Shown: positions 52,208 through 62,253 of the stretch, piece by piece
Position numbering within the stretch: position 1 is the stretch's first letter
How the letters are laid out: each line of letters opens with the position of its first letter
NCBI RefSeq assembly: GCF_001612885.1
Contig: NZ_BDBH01000009.1
Span: 62,001 to 126,000 of the forward strand
Reading direction: 5' to 3'
Length of the DNA stretch: 64,000 nt
Source of the DNA: Nocardia harenae NBRC 108248
Lineage (GTDB): Bacteria > Actinomycetota > Actinomycetes > Mycobacteriales > Mycobacteriaceae
Notes under the pieces: generated by a model
Seen by the model: only the letters and a program-made list of their open reading frames with translations
Told to the model about the DNA's origin: nothing
The model's database searches: none
Position numbers and translations under genes: made by a program

Positions 52208-52947
52208 GCGATTTCTGGGACCCGCTGCGCCGCAGCACGCAGGCGCGGATCGGGCTCGGCCGGGCCGGGGACGCGCTGCCCACCGAGCGGGTGCTCGAGT
52301 TCCGCGCCGCGCACTCCGCCGCCCGCGATGCCGTGCACGCCGCCCTCGACACCGAGGCGCTGGCCGCCGATCTCGCCGCCCGCGGGCTCGGCGACGCCGC
52401 CGTGGTCACCAGCCGGGCGCGCGACCGCGACGAGTACCTGCGCCGCCCCGACCTCGGCCGCCTCCCCGGCTCGGAACTGCCCGGGAAGGTCTCCGCGGAC
52501 GTCGGCTTCGTGCTCGCCGACGGTCTCTCGGCCCTCGCCGTCGCCGAACACGGCCCGGCCACCCTCGCCGCCCTCATCGAGGCGCTCCCGCCCGCGCTCG
52601 GCACCGCCCCGCCGGTGCTCGCCACCCAGGCCAGGGTCGCGCTCGGCGACCACATCGGCGCCGCGCTCGGCGTCACCACCCTGGTCCTGCTGATCGGCGA
52701 GCGCCCCGGGCTCTCGGTCGCCGACAGCCTCGGCATCTACCTCACCCACCACCCGCGTCCCGGCCGCACCGACGCCGAGCGCAACTGCCTCTCCAATATC
52801 CACCCGCCCGACGGCCTGGCCTACGACCGCGCCGCCCGGATCGTCGCCGCCCTGATCGAGGGCGCCCGCGCGCTCGGCCGCTCCGGCGTCGACCTCAAGG
52901 ACGATTCGCTGCCGCTCGGCGCGGCGGACCGGGCCGAGCTGGGCTGA
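52204..52947 (+). CDS. eutC: Ethanolamine ammonia-lyase small subunit
   Basis: A 247-residue subunit that supplies part of the cobalamin site. RIGLGRAGDALPTERVLEFRAAHSAARDAVHA is the signature N-terminal segment, with ARVALGDHIGAALG and RPGLSVADSLGIYLTHHP following, and the conserved Cys in AERNCLSNIHPPDGL. ATG at 52204 overlaps the eutB stop. No reactivase (eutA), permease (eat) or microcompartment gene is adjacent. Confidence 0.95.
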   Translation: MSDFWDPLRRSTQARIGLGRAGDALPTERVLEFRAAHSAARDAVHAALDTEALAADLAARGLGDAAVVTSRARDRDEYLRRPDLGRLPGSELPGKVSADVGFVLADGLSALAVAEHGPATLAALIEALPPALGTAPPVLATQARVALGDHIGAALGVTTLVLLIGERPGLSVADSLGIYLTHHPRPGRTDAERNCLSNIHPPDGLAYDRAARIVAALIEGARALGRSGVDLKDDSLPLGAADRAELG

Positions 52948-52953
52948 GACCGC

Positions 52954-52989
52954 GGAAGGGCCGCACGGCGTGCACCGTGCGGCCCTTCC
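52954..52989. terminator. Bidirectional terminator hairpin
   Basis: Fifteen-base perfect arms (GGAAGGGCCGCACGG at 52954-52968 and its complement at 52975-52989) with a six-base CGTGCA loop, between convergent eutC and sigA. The arms extend A/T at the outer end, giving a T tract in both directions. Confidence 0.85.
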
Positions 52990-53000
52990 GGATGACCTGC

Positions 53001-54398
<1,398 letters not shown>

Positions 54399-54554
54399 GT
54401 ACGCCCTTTCGTGACGGTCTCGTGCGGCGTCACGCCAGAGTGATCCGGCGGAGCGATCTGTCGGGTGGCGCCGGCGGAGCGCCGGCTGCCGGCTCGCACC
54501 GGCGCGGGCCGGTGTGCCGGGTGGGGGTTGGCGGCTTTCCGCCGGACACGTTCC

Positions 54555-54560
54555 ATTGTA
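54555..54560 (-). promoter_or_regulatory. Putative -10 element of sigA
   Basis: TACAAT on the minus strand at 54560-54555, about 156 bases before the sigA start in the 234-base gap to ppgK. No good -35 lies at 16-18 bases; TGGACA is 21 bases upstream. Confidence 0.4.
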
Positions 54561-54632
54561 ACGATCGACCCAGCGTACCCATGTCCACGACGGGCAGATT
54601 CGCGGCCCGCGCCCAGGTGGCGCCGTTTCGCC

Positions 54633-55391
54633 TCAGGGCGTGATGCCGTCGTGTACCGCCATGGCGGCGCCGACGATGCCCGCGGTGTTCCGCAGGTGTG
54701 CCGGAATCACCGGAGTCCGGTTGGTCAGCAGCGGAATCCACTGGTCGCTGTCCCTGCTGATGCCGCCGCCCGCCACGATCACCTTCGGCCAGAACAGGTT
54801 CTCCAGCGCGATCAGCACCGTGCTCACCTCGGCCGCCCACTGCTCGAAGCTCAGCTCCCTGCGCTCCTTCACCGAGGCGGCGGCGCGGTGCTCGGTCTCC
54901 ATCCCGCCGACCTCCATGTGCCCGAGCTCGGTGTTCGGCACCAGCGCGCCGTGGTAGATCAGCGCCGAGCCGATCCCGGTGCCGAAGGTGAGCAGCAGGA
55001 CCGAGCCGGAGTAGTCGCGCGCCGCGCCGTAGCGGTCCTCGGCCAGCCCCGCCGCGTCGGCGTCGTTGAGCACCGTCACCTGCCTGCCGCCGAGCGCGTC
55101 GGAGAAGAGCGCGCGGGCGTCGGTGCCGATCCAGCCGTGGTCGATGTTGGCCGCGGTGCGCGCGACGCCGTCCAGCACCACCGCGGGCAGCGTGATGCCG
55201 ACCGGGCCGTCCCAGTCCGCCTTCGCCACCAGCTCGGCGACGGTCGCCGCGACCGCCTCCGGGGTGGACGGCTGCGGCGTCGCGATCTTGATGCGCTCCT
55301 GGGCGAGCTCACCGGTGTCCAGGTCCACCGCGGCGCCCTTGACGCCGCTGCCGCCGATGTCGATCCCGAATGCGTGCCCCCGAGCGGACAT
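54633..55391 (-). CDS. ppgK: Polyphosphate glucokinase PpgK
   Basis: A 252-residue ROK-fold kinase that phosphorylates glucose with polyphosphate or ATP. GIDIGGSGVKGAAVDL is the phosphate-binding motif, LNDADAAGLAEDRYGAARD contains the catalytic Asp, and TFGTGIGSALIYHGALVPNTELGHMEVGG binds glucose. KVIVAGGGISRDSDQW is the second phosphate region. It is equivalent to M. tuberculosis Rv2702. Start ATG at 55391. Confidence 0.93.
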   Translation of the reverse strand: MSARGHAFGIDIGGSGVKGAAVDLDTGELAQERIKIATPQPSTPEAVAATVAELVAKADWDGPVGITLPAVVLDGVARTAANIDHGWIGTDARALFSDALGGRQVTVLNDADAAGLAEDRYGAARDYSGSVLLLTFGTGIGSALIYHGALVPNTELGHMEVGGMETEHRAAASVKERRELSFEQWAAEVSTVLIALENLFWPKVIVAGGGISRDSDQWIPLLTNRTPVIPAHLRNTAGIVGAAMAVHDGITP

Positions 55392-55579
55392 CTCTCAACC
55401 CCTCGTTCCTGTGCCGGTGTCGTGGTCAACAACGCGCCGCACAGGTCCCGGTGCCGTTGCCGGTCGGGTTGCCCGACGACGGCGCTGTGTCGTGCACGAC
55501 AAGGGTAGTCGGGCACACCGGATGATGATCGCCGACCGCCCTCGCGCGTCCGGCCCGGATCTGTGATGGCATTGGTGGC

Positions 55580-56512
55580 GTGTCGCATCCCACGTCAGCA
55601 CCGCACCCCGCCCCGCTCGACACCGCCACCGACCCCGCCGCGCTCGACGCCACCACCACCGACCCCGCCGACCTGCGCCGGATCGCGGTCGACCTGGCCG
55701 AGAGCGCGGCCGCGCACGTGCGCGCCCGCCGCCCCGAGGTCTTCGGGCCTGCCGGGGTGGTCGCCGACGGCGCGGTGCAGGCCAAGAGCACCCCGACCGA
55801 CCCGGTGACGGTGGTCGACACCGAGGCCGAGGAGCTGGTGCGGGCCCTGCTGGCCGAGCAGCGCCCGCACGACCTGGTGGTCGGCGAGGAGGGCGGCGGT
55901 GACCTCGCCGCGGCGGGCGACCGGATCTCCTGGGTGATCGACCCGATCGACGGCACCGTGAACTTCCTCTACGGCCTGCCCGGCTACGCCGTCTCGGTGG
56001 CCGCGGTGCGCGACGGCCGCTCGGTGGCCGGCGCCGTGGTCGACGTGGCCCGCGCCGCGACCTACAGCGCGGCGCGCGGGCTCGGCGCGCTGCGCGTCGA
56101 CGCCGACGGCACCGTCGAGCACCTGCGCTGCACCCCGGTGCGGGAGGCGTCGATGGCGCTGGTCGCCACCGGCTTCGCCTACGGCACCGCGCGCCGCACC
56201 GAGCAGGCCGCGCTGGTGGCGCGGCTGCTGCCCGAGCTGCGCGACATCCGCAGGCTCGGCGCCGCGGCGCTGGATCTGTGTCTGGTCGGCGCGGGGCGGC
56301 TGGACGCCTTCTACGAGCACGGGCTGAACACCTGGGACTGGGCGGCGGGCGCCCTGGTCGCCGAGGAGGCGGGGGCGCGGCTGGTGCTCCCCCCCGCCAC
56401 CGCCCGCGGCGAGGCGGGGGACCTGGTGCTGGCCGCCGCGCCCGGGATCGCGGACGAGCTGCTCGCGCTCTTCGAGCGCACCGGCGGGGCCGCGCCGATC
56501 CCGCAGCCCTAG
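55580..56512 (+). CDS. suhB: SuhB, inositol-1-monophosphatase
   Basis: A 310-residue Mg2+-dependent phosphatase making inositol for phosphatidylinositol mannosides. Metal motifs are present: VVGEEGGGD (E and the following acid) and WVIDPIDGTVNFLYGLP (DPIDGT), with NTWDWAAGALVAEEAGA near the end providing the last Asp. It has a 45-residue N-terminal extension before LRRIAVDLAESAAAHVR. GTG at 55580 is chosen. It is divergent from ppgK. Confidence 0.93.
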   Translation: MSHPTSAPHPAPLDTATDPAALDATTTDPADLRRIAVDLAESAAAHVRARRPEVFGPAGVVADGAVQAKSTPTDPVTVVDTEAEELVRALLAEQRPHDLVVGEEGGGDLAAAGDRISWVIDPIDGTVNFLYGLPGYAVSVAAVRDGRSVAGAVVDVARAATYSAARGLGALRVDADGTVEHLRCTPVREASMALVATGFAYGTARRTEQAALVARLLPELRDIRRLGAAALDLCLVGAGRLDAFYEHGLNTWDWAAGALVAEEAGARLVLPPATARGEAGDLVLAAAPGIADELLALFERTGGAAPIPQP

Positions 56513-56608
56513 CTGCCGCCCGGCGGCGCGGCCCCTACCGCGGACAGAGCACGGCGGCTACCGCGCGGCGCCGGGCTGGGGGCTACCGCGCGGGGATCCG
56601 GGGGGACC

Positions 56609-57286
56609 TCAGCACTGGGCCTTGCGGGCGGCGTCCAGCAGCCCGACGTCGAGCGCGGCGCCGCCGGGGGCCGGGTTCTTGAGCGAGCGCAGCACCTCCT
56701 CGGCGTCGGTGCTCGGCCGGATGTCCCGGAAGAGCGAGCCGAGCACCAGGTCGACGGTGTCGTCGCCGCGCTGGTCCTCGATCAGCTCGGCGCACGGCAC
56801 CACCAGCTGCACCGAGGCGGCGGCCGGGCGGCCGTTCACCCCGAACCGGATCTGGCCGGTGCACTCCAGATCGCCGTTGACGTAGACGGCGTCGTTGCCG
56901 ACCGGCTGCCCCGGCGCGCCGGCGAAGCCGAGGTCGCCGAGCTGCGCGGCCACGTGCGAGGCCTGGCCGCGCTGGTTGTTGGCGTTCAGCACGCGCACCT
57001 TGGTGCTCTGCAGCGGCGCGGGCTCCACCTCGTCGAGCCGGCCCGCGCCGACCCGCTGGCCGAGCGCCACCGGTGGCGCGGTGGCGCCCTGGTCGGTGGC
57101 CGGGCTGGGGGAGTTGCAGCTCATCGCGGCCGTGTCGGTGTCCTCCATCGTGAGAGCTTTGATCCAGATCACCGTCGACACCAACGCCAGGACGCCGACG
57201 AGGATGAGCCACGGTTCGATGCGCCGGCGGATGAAGGGCCGACCGTTGCGGTCGGATGCGCTTCCTTCGGTGATCAGTGAAACCAC
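56609..57286 (-). CDS. cei: Cei, cell envelope integrity protein
   Basis: A 225-residue protein equivalent to M. tuberculosis Rv2700 (Cei). A membrane helix at about 26-46 (PWLILVGVLALVSTVIWIKAL) is followed by an extracytoplasmic LytR_C domain at about 95-220: VRVLNANNQRGQASHVAAQLGDLGFAGAPGQPVGN, with a Cys pair in DLECTG and VPCAELIED. In mycobacteria its loss weakens the envelope. GTG at 57286 appears to be leaderless. Confidence 0.9.
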   Translation of the reverse strand: MVSLITEGSASDRNGRPFIRRRIEPWLILVGVLALVSTVIWIKALTMEDTDTAAMSCNSPSPATDQGATAPPVALGQRVGAGRLDEVEPAPLQSTKVRVLNANNQRGQASHVAAQLGDLGFAGAPGQPVGNDAVYVNGDLECTGQIRFGVNGRPAAASVQLVVPCAELIEDQRGDDTVDLVLGSLFRDIRPSTDAEEVLRSLKNPAPGGAALDVGLLDAARKAQC

Positions 57287-57682
57287 GGGAACACTCTACG
57301 AAATGTCACGGCGGGGCAGCGCCACCCGTAACGGAGCGACCGTCCGGCGTGCGCCGAACGGTCGTCCGATGTCGGTGAAAGGTCGTTTCCGCGTCGACTG
57401 TGTTTCGGTTGCGACTTTTCCCCCGTGGTCCGCTATTGTCTGGCGGCCCAGATCGAATCACCCAGGTGGAATGGCGTGGTCGGTCGCGGGAACAAGCAGG
57501 GCATGTTCCGCGTTCACCAAGCGCCGTCGGGCGTGGATCTCCGGATCCGCCCCTGGTGGAGAGCCGGTGGGCATGTGACGTGTGCCACCGGCGGGGCGGT
57601 GTGGATCAGGTCGATTCCCGGCGGGGGTCGGTGTGACCACGCCGATCCGGGATATACGGAGTAAGGACGAGGGGAAGACGAC
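57287..57682. other. Divergent intergenic region between cei and DUF4193
   Basis: A 396-base region without a supportable gene. It holds the cei -10 (TAGAGT on the minus strand at 57298-57293), an imperfect 26-base palindrome at 57338-57363 (arms GACCGTCCGGCG and CGCCGAACGGTC, one mismatch) and, facing DUF4193, TTGCGA at 57409-57414 with TATTGT at 57434-57439 after a 19-base spacer. It is less GC-rich around 57400-57440 than its surroundings, as expected for a promoter. Confidence 0.4.
57293..57298 (-). promoter_or_regulatory. -10 element of leaderless cei
   Basis: TAGAGT on the minus strand at 57298-57293 is followed by six bases and then the GTG start at 57286, so the first transcribed base is close to the start codon. 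No Shine-Dalgarno sequence is present. Confidence 0.5.
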
Positions 57683-57985
57683 ATGGCAACCGACTATGAC
57701 GCACCGAGGCGTACCGAATCCGACGACGTGTCGGAGGATTCGCTGGAGGAGCTGAAGGCTCGTCGCAACGAGGCGCAGTCCGCCGTCGTGGATATCGACG
57801 AATCCGATACCGCGGAGTCGTTCGAGCTTCCCGGCGCGGATCTGTCCGAGGAAGTGCTGAGCGTCCGGGTCATTCCCAAGCAGGCCGACGAGTTCACCTG
57901 CTCCAGCTGTTTCCTCGTGCACCACCGGAGCAGGCTCGCCAGCGAGAAGGGCAACCAGATGATCTGCATGGACTGCGCCGCCTGA
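57683..57985 (+). CDS. DUF4193 protein (Rv2699c type), zinc-finger like
   Basis: A 100-residue acidic protein ending FTCSSCFLVHHRSRLASEKGNQMICMDCAA, where CSSC and CMDC would bind zinc. It resembles a CarD- or RNA-polymerase-associated small zinc protein in size, but its role is unknown; it is conserved across actinobacteria. The N-terminal half has many Asp and Glu residues. Start ATG at 57683, with GGGGAAG upstream. Confidence 0.92.
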   Translation: MATDYDAPRRTESDDVSEDSLEELKARRNEAQSAVVDIDESDTAESFELPGADLSEEVLSVRVIPKQADEFTCSSCFLVHHRSRLASEKGNQMICMDCAA

Positions 57986-58002
57986 GCGACCGCAGGCAAC
58001 CG

Positions 58003-58022
58003 GCGCCCGGCTACCCGGGCGC
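58003..58022. terminator. Bidirectional terminator hairpin
   Basis: Eight-base arms (GCGCCCGG and CCGGGCGC) with a CTAC loop, followed by TGTTATCC, between convergent DUF4193 and DUF3093 genes. Confidence 0.65.
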
Positions 58023-58024
58023 TG

Positions 58025-58588
58025 TTATCCGTTCGCGCTCGGCAGCCCGAGCGCGGCGAGGACCCGTTCCGGCCTGCGCGTGCTGATCAGCCAGTACGGC
58101 GTCGGGTCGTCCGGGTCGTCCAGAACGAGCAGCAGCATCGGCCGGACCCACGGGCGGTGCTGCACATACGCGGCCGGGTCGAGCTGCCTGCCGAGCGCCG
58201 CGCTCTTCGCCGCGGGGGGAACGATCGCCGCACGGGCGACGAATTCGACCGGGAGGTGCGCCCGGTCGACCCGCAACTCCGGGTTGCCCCGCTTGTCGGC
58301 GGCGACCTCGACGCGGTGCCTGCCGAACCAGAGCAGCACCCACACCGGCACCGGCGCCAGCGCCGCGTAGGGCAGCCACGCCCGCACACCCTGCGCGCCC
58401 ATGTGGATCTCCGCGGCCAGCAGCGCCGCCACCCCGAAGGCGATCGGCCACCACCACAGCGGCACCCACAGCCGCTCCCGGTAGGCGGGCGCGGGGCGCG
58501 CCGTTGCCGGGGCGGGCGCCGCGGCGGAAGCGCGCCGGTCGGCCCCCGGGTTCGCGGGGTTGCTCACGGGATCGGGCAGGTCGGACAC
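58025..58588 (-). CDS. DUF3093 membrane protein (Rv2698 type)
   Basis: A 187-residue protein. A Pro/Ala-rich N-terminus of about 35 residues leads to YRERLWVPLWWWPIAFGVAALLAAEIHMG, the first of two membrane helices, typical of DUF3093. The C-terminal part (RPWVRPMLLLVLDDPDDPTPYWLISTRRPERVLAALG) is cytoplasmic and conserved. Function unknown. It is divergent from dut with 52 bases between starts. Confidence 0.92.
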   Translation of the reverse strand: MSDLPDPVSNPANPGADRRASAAAPAPATARPAPAYRERLWVPLWWWPIAFGVAALLAAEIHMGAQGVRAWLPYAALAPVPVWVLLWFGRHRVEVAADKRGNPELRVDRAHLPVEFVARAAIVPPAAKSAALGRQLDPAAYVQHRPWVRPMLLLVLDDPDDPTPYWLISTRRPERVLAALGLPSANG

Positions 58589-58640
58589 GACTCAACACTA
58601 GGCGACGGAGCCGCCTCGCCTGCGCGTAGGCTCGTCCACC

Positions 58641-59108
58641 GTGAGTGCACTGTCACCGATACCCCTGCTGCGGACAGATCCCGGCATCCCCCTTCCCGCC
58701 CGCGCCCATGCCGGTGACGCGGGTGTCGATCTGTGCACCACCGAGGACGTGGTGCTGGAGCCGGGAGAGCGGGTGCTGGTCGGCACCGGGATCGCGGTCG
58801 CGCTGCCGCAGGGGACCGTCGGGCTGGTGCATCCGCGCTCCGGGCTGGCGGCGAAGACCGGGCTCTCGGTGGTGAACACGCCGGGCACCATCGATGCGGG
58901 GTACCGCGGCGAGATCAAGGTCTGCCTGATCAACCACGACCCGCGCACCGCCATCGAGCTGCGTCGCGGCGACCGCATCGCGCAGTTGCTGGTGCAGCGG
59001 GTGGAGCTGGTGGATTTCGTCGAGGTGGAGACGCTGGACGAGACCGCGCGGGGCGCGGGGGGCTACGGATCGAGCGGCGGGCACGCGAGCCTCGCCGAGG
59101 AGGCGTGA
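58641..59108 (+). CDS. dut: dUTPase (deoxyuridine triphosphatase)
   Basis: A 155-residue trimeric enzyme that hydrolyses dUTP to dUMP. All five motifs are present: AHAGDAGVDL, HPRSGLAAKTGL, NTPGTIDAGYRGEIKV, RGDRIAQLLVQRV and the C-terminal RGAGGYGSSG. GTG at 58641. Its stop shares one base with the DUF3710 start. Confidence 0.97.
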   Translation: MSALSPIPLLRTDPGIPLPARAHAGDAGVDLCTTEDVVLEPGERVLVGTGIAVALPQGTVGLVHPRSGLAAKTGLSVVNTPGTIDAGYRGEIKVCLINHDPRTAIELRRGDRIAQLLVQRVELVDFVEVETLDETARGAGGYGSSGGHASLAEEA

Positions 59109-60151
59109 TGGGAATCTTCGGACGGGGGAAGAAGGGCAGCGGCCGGGCGAGCGAGCACGGCGACTACGACGACGACTTCGGTGACGAGTACGACACCGAC
59201 GAGCACCCCATCCCGGTGCTGTACCCGGGCGATCCGGGGTTCCAGCCGTTCGAGGACGACTACGACACCGACGATCTCCCCGTGCAGGTCGCTGTGCCGG
59301 AGCCGCGCCGCGAGGGCAGGCGCAGGCGCGCCGGGGGGCCGGGGCGAGCCGGGGACGAGGCCCTGGACGCGGCGCCGCGGCGCGCCGAGCACAGCGTGGC
59401 CGACGACGAGGCCGAAGCCGAGGTGCCCGCGGCCCGCGCCGCCGGGGAGCCGCGGCGCGGGCCGTACGACTACGCCGACGTCACCGCGGAGCTGGAGGCC
59501 ATCGCCGGCCAGCGGCTCGATCTCGGCTCGGTGATCATCCCGGTACCGCCGGGCGGGCAGCTGCAGGTGGAGATGGCCGGGGACGGCACGCCGCAGGCGG
59601 TGCACCTGGCCACCGAGCACGGGCGGCTCACCGTGGCCGCCTACGCGGCGCCCAAGACCTCGGGGCAGTGGCGCACCGTCGCCGCCGACCTGGCCGAGTC
59701 GCTGCGCAAGGACGGGGCGCAGGTCTCCACCGAGAGCGGGCCGTGGGGGCGGGAGCTGGTCGCCGTCACCGAGGGGGCCGATCTACGGTTCATCGGCGTG
59801 GACGGGTACCGGTGGATGGTGCGGCTCGTCGCGGCCGGGCCGACCGGGTCGGTGGCCGAGGACGGGCCGCTGGTGCGGGCGGCCAGGGCGATCATGAGCG
59901 AGACCGTGGTGCGCCGGGGGACCGAGCCGTTGCCGGTCCGGGATCCGCTGCCCGTCGTACTGCCCAAGGATCTGGCGGAGCAGTTGGCGGCGGCGCATCA
60001 GCAGCAGGTCGAGGCGGCACAGGCGCAGGCGGCGGCGCAGGCGGCTGCTGCCGCCGCGGCGCAGCCGCGGCCCGTCGTCCCGCAGCCGGTGCCCGATCAG
60101 CCCCGGCGCGGCGCCGAGGGCTCGGCCATGCAGCAGCTCAACCGCAACTGA
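59108..60151 (+). CDS. DUF3710 protein (Rv2696c type)
   Basis: A 347-residue protein. The N-terminus GIFGRGKKGSGRASEHGDYDDD is followed by an acidic linker to about residue 110. The DUF3710 domain spans about 115-275: GPYDYADVTAELEAIAGQRLDLGSVIIPVPPGGQLQVEM and GQWRTVAADLAESLRKDGAQVSTESGPWGRELVAVTEGADLRFIGVDGYRWMVRLVAAGP. The tail is Gln/Ala-rich. Function unknown; conserved with dut. Confidence 0.9.
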   Translation: MGIFGRGKKGSGRASEHGDYDDDFGDEYDTDEHPIPVLYPGDPGFQPFEDDYDTDDLPVQVAVPEPRREGRRRRAGGPGRAGDEALDAAPRRAEHSVADDEAEAEVPAARAAGEPRRGPYDYADVTAELEAIAGQRLDLGSVIIPVPPGGQLQVEMAGDGTPQAVHLATEHGRLTVAAYAAPKTSGQWRTVAADLAESLRKDGAQVSTESGPWGRELVAVTEGADLRFIGVDGYRWMVRLVAAGPTGSVAEDGPLVRAARAIMSETVVRRGTEPLPVRDPLPVVLPKDLAEQLAAAHQQQVEAAQAQAAAQAAAAAAAQPRPVVPQPVPDQPRRGAEGSAMQQLNRN

Positions 60152-60172
60152 CGCCCGCGCGCGCCGCGTACG

Positions 60173-60218
60173 TCGCCCGCTCCGCGCTCGACCGGTCTGC
60201 CGAGCGCGGAGCGGGCGA
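60173..60218. terminator. Bidirectional terminator with 18-base arms
   Basis: Perfect 18-base arms at 60173-60190 and 60201-60218 around a ten-base loop, between convergent DUF3710 and the hydrolase gene. Confidence 0.8.
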
Positions 60219-60233
60219 GCTACTCGGTGGAGG

Positions 60234-60929
60234 TCAGCGGGTACCGAGGCCGAGGTGGCCGAGCAGGGCCGGGTCGGCTCCGAATTCGGCGAGCGTCGTC
60301 GTGTGCAGGACCGCGCCGGGGATGAGTTCGGCCCACTGCTCGGCGACGGGGAAGGGGTGGACGGGGTCGTCGACGGCCCCGATCACGACGGCCGGGACGG
60401 TGAGCGACCGCAGCCGCGCTTCGGCGGGCCAGGAGTAGCCCGCCGCCTCCAGCAACACGTCGGGCAGCGCGGACCCGTATCCGCGCCACGACCGGGTCAG
60501 CGTCTCCGCGAGCCACGAAGGGCTGCTCGCCCGCATCCGCGCGATGGTCGCCTCCAACCCCTCGGCCCGCACCAGCTCCGCGGTGACCCGGGCGCTCAGC
60601 GCCGCCGGGCACTCCCCGTCCCGCCCGCCGGTCCACGCGGGCAACGCCGCGACGACACCGGCCGCGAGCCCGGGATTCGCACACCCCCACTCGACCGCGA
60701 TCGCCGCCCCGAGCGAGATCCCCGCCGCGACCACCCGCCCATACCGCCGAGCCGCGGAATCCAACGCCTCCACGCAGCTCGCGACAATCGCCCCCCGATC
60801 CGGCTGCACCGGAAGAATCCGCAGGTCACGAGCGGCACACGCGGCGCCGAAGGCGAGCCGCGCGAACTCCGAATCGGAGCCGGTCCCCGGCAGGGCAACC
60901 ACCACGGCCGGTTCGGGGGAGAGCAACAT
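60234..60929 (-). CDS. Alpha/beta hydrolase (Rv2695 type)
   Basis: A 231-residue protein with the oxyanion strand VVVALPGTGSDS, nucleophile elbow GISLGAAI (Ser), Asp in VIGAVDDPVHPFPVAEQW and a possible His in the same segment. The substrate is unknown. It has no signal peptide. Start ATG at 60929. Confidence 0.85.
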   Translation of the reverse strand: MLLSPEPAVVVALPGTGSDSEFARLAFGAACAARDLRILPVQPDRGAIVASCVEALDSAARRYGRVVAAGISLGAAIAVEWGCANPGLAAGVVAALPAWTGGRDGECPAALSARVTAELVRAEGLEATIARMRASSPSWLAETLTRSWRGYGSALPDVLLEAAGYSWPAEARLRSLTVPAVVIGAVDDPVHPFPVAEQWAELIPGAVLHTTTLAEFGADPALLGHLGLGTR

Positions 60930-61052
60930 CGGGCCGAGCGTAGCGGGGCACCTCCCCGCCCTCTACAGTGGCGGTGTACGGCCACAACCGGCCGGCGCGA
61001 GGACCATCACGACGGCGTGCGACCCACGCCGCGAATGCCAGGAGAGCGTGCC

Positions 61053-61430
61053 ATGTCATCCGCTGCCTCGGGATATTTCCGACGCCTCGGCCGTAGGCTG
61101 ACCGCGGATATCGACCACCTGGACGCCGAGGAGCTGGCCGAGTCGGCCGAGGCCTCGGGCGCCTGTCGCGCCTCCGAGTGCCGCCGCGGCGAAGAGGTCT
61201 CGATGCTCGGACGGTTGCGCAGCGTCGAGGCCTGCTCCAAGGCCGCGGGCGCGGCCATCGAGGCCGAGCTGTTCGACGGCACCGACGCCATCACCCTGGT
61301 GTGGATCGGGCGCAAGCGGATCCCCGGCATCGAGCCGGGCCGCAAGATCCTGGTCCGCGGCCGGGTCGGCGAGCGCGATGGTCGCAAGGTGATCTTCAAC
61401 CCCGACTACGAACTGCGTGGGAACAGCTGA
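61053..61430 (+). CDS. OB-fold nucleic acid-binding protein (Rv2694c type)
   Basis: A 125-residue protein: GYFRRLGRRLTADIDHLDAEELAESAEASGACRASECRRGEEVSMLGRLRSVEAC precedes an OB-fold strand set (IEAELFDGTDAITLVWIGRKRIPGIEPGRKILVRGRVGERDGRKVIFNPDYEL). Such single OB domains bind ssDNA or RNA. AGGAGAG precedes ATG 61053. DUF3159 starts three bases after its stop. Confidence 0.88.
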   Translation: MSSAASGYFRRLGRRLTADIDHLDAEELAESAEASGACRASECRRGEEVSMLGRLRSVEACSKAAGAAIEAELFDGTDAITLVWIGRKRIPGIEPGRKILVRGRVGERDGRKVIFNPDYELRGNS

Positions 61431-61433
61431 CGT

Positions 61434-62129
61434 ATGCCGACCAGTGACGACACCGGGACCAGGGACGAACCCGCCGCCGAGCCCGATGCGCCGGCGGAGC
61501 GCGCCGAACAGACCGTCCTGGAACAACTCGGCGGCATCAGCGGCCTGATCTACTCCACCCTCCCGGTCGTGGTCTTCGTGCCGGTGAACACGCTGTGGGG
61601 GCTCACCGCCGCGGTCTGGGCGGCGCTCGGCGTCGCCGCCGCGATCCTGGTCTGGCGGCTGGTGCGGCGCAGCCCGATCCAGCCCGCGATCTCCGGCTTC
61701 ATCGGCGTCGGCATCTGCGCCTTCATCGCCTACCGGGTGGGCGAGGCCAAGGGCTACTTCCTGTTCGGCATCTACACCAGCCTGGTGTACGCAGGCATCT
61801 TCCTGGTCTCGATCCTGGTGCGCAGGCCGCTGGTCGGGGTGATCTGGGGCGTGCTCAACGGGCACGGCTCGGCCTGGCGCGAGCACCCTGCCGTTGTCCG
61901 GCTCTACGACCTCGCCACCCTGGCCTGGGTGCTGGTCTTCGGCGCCCGCTACCTGGTGCAGTCCGAGCTGTACGACACCGACCGCACCGGCTGGCTCGCG
62001 GTCGCCCGGATCGGGATGGGCTGGCCGCTCACCGCGGTCGCGCTGGTGGTCACCGTGTGGGCGGTGCGCCGGGCCGGGCACGCGCCGGTCAAGTCCGCCG
62101 CGGCCACCGGGCGGCACGCCGCCCGCTAG
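61434..62129 (+). CDS. DUF3159 membrane protein (Rv2693c type)
   Basis: A 231-residue protein. After a short acidic N-terminus come six membrane helices: EQLGGISGLIYSTLPVVVFVPVNTLWGLTAAVW, PAISGFIGVGICAFIAYRVGEAKGYFLFGIYTSLVYAGIFLVSILVRRPLVGVIWGVLNG and a late helix. Function unknown; the conserved neighbour of the OB-fold gene in mycobacteria. Confidence 0.9.
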   Translation: MPTSDDTGTRDEPAAEPDAPAERAEQTVLEQLGGISGLIYSTLPVVVFVPVNTLWGLTAAVWAALGVAAAILVWRLVRRSPIQPAISGFIGVGICAFIAYRVGEAKGYFLFGIYTSLVYAGIFLVSILVRRPLVGVIWGVLNGHGSAWREHPAVVRLYDLATLAWVLVFGARYLVQSELYDTDRTGWLAVARIGMGWPLTAVALVVTVWAVRRAGHAPVKSAAATGRHAAR

Positions 62130-62208
62130 GGGGTGCCCCGGCCACCGGGAGGTGGGGGTGTTCCCCACCCTGGGGTACCTGTTTCCGAGGTCCGTTCCGA
62201 CGGACGAT

Positions 62209-62240
62209 TTTCTCGTCACCGAATACGAAACGGCGAGAAA
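62209..62240 (+). promoter_or_regulatory. Inverted repeat next to the ECF sigma ribosome site
   Basis: TTTCTCG at 62209-62215 and CGAGAAA at 62234-62240 are perfectly complementary with 18 bases between. The right arm ends where the Shine-Dalgarno AAAGGA begins, so folding would hide it. A separate hairpin GTCCGT/ACGGAC lies at 62190-62205, followed by TTTT, and may end DUF3159 transcription. Confidence 0.4.
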
Positions 62241-62253
62241 GGACCTCGGAGCA

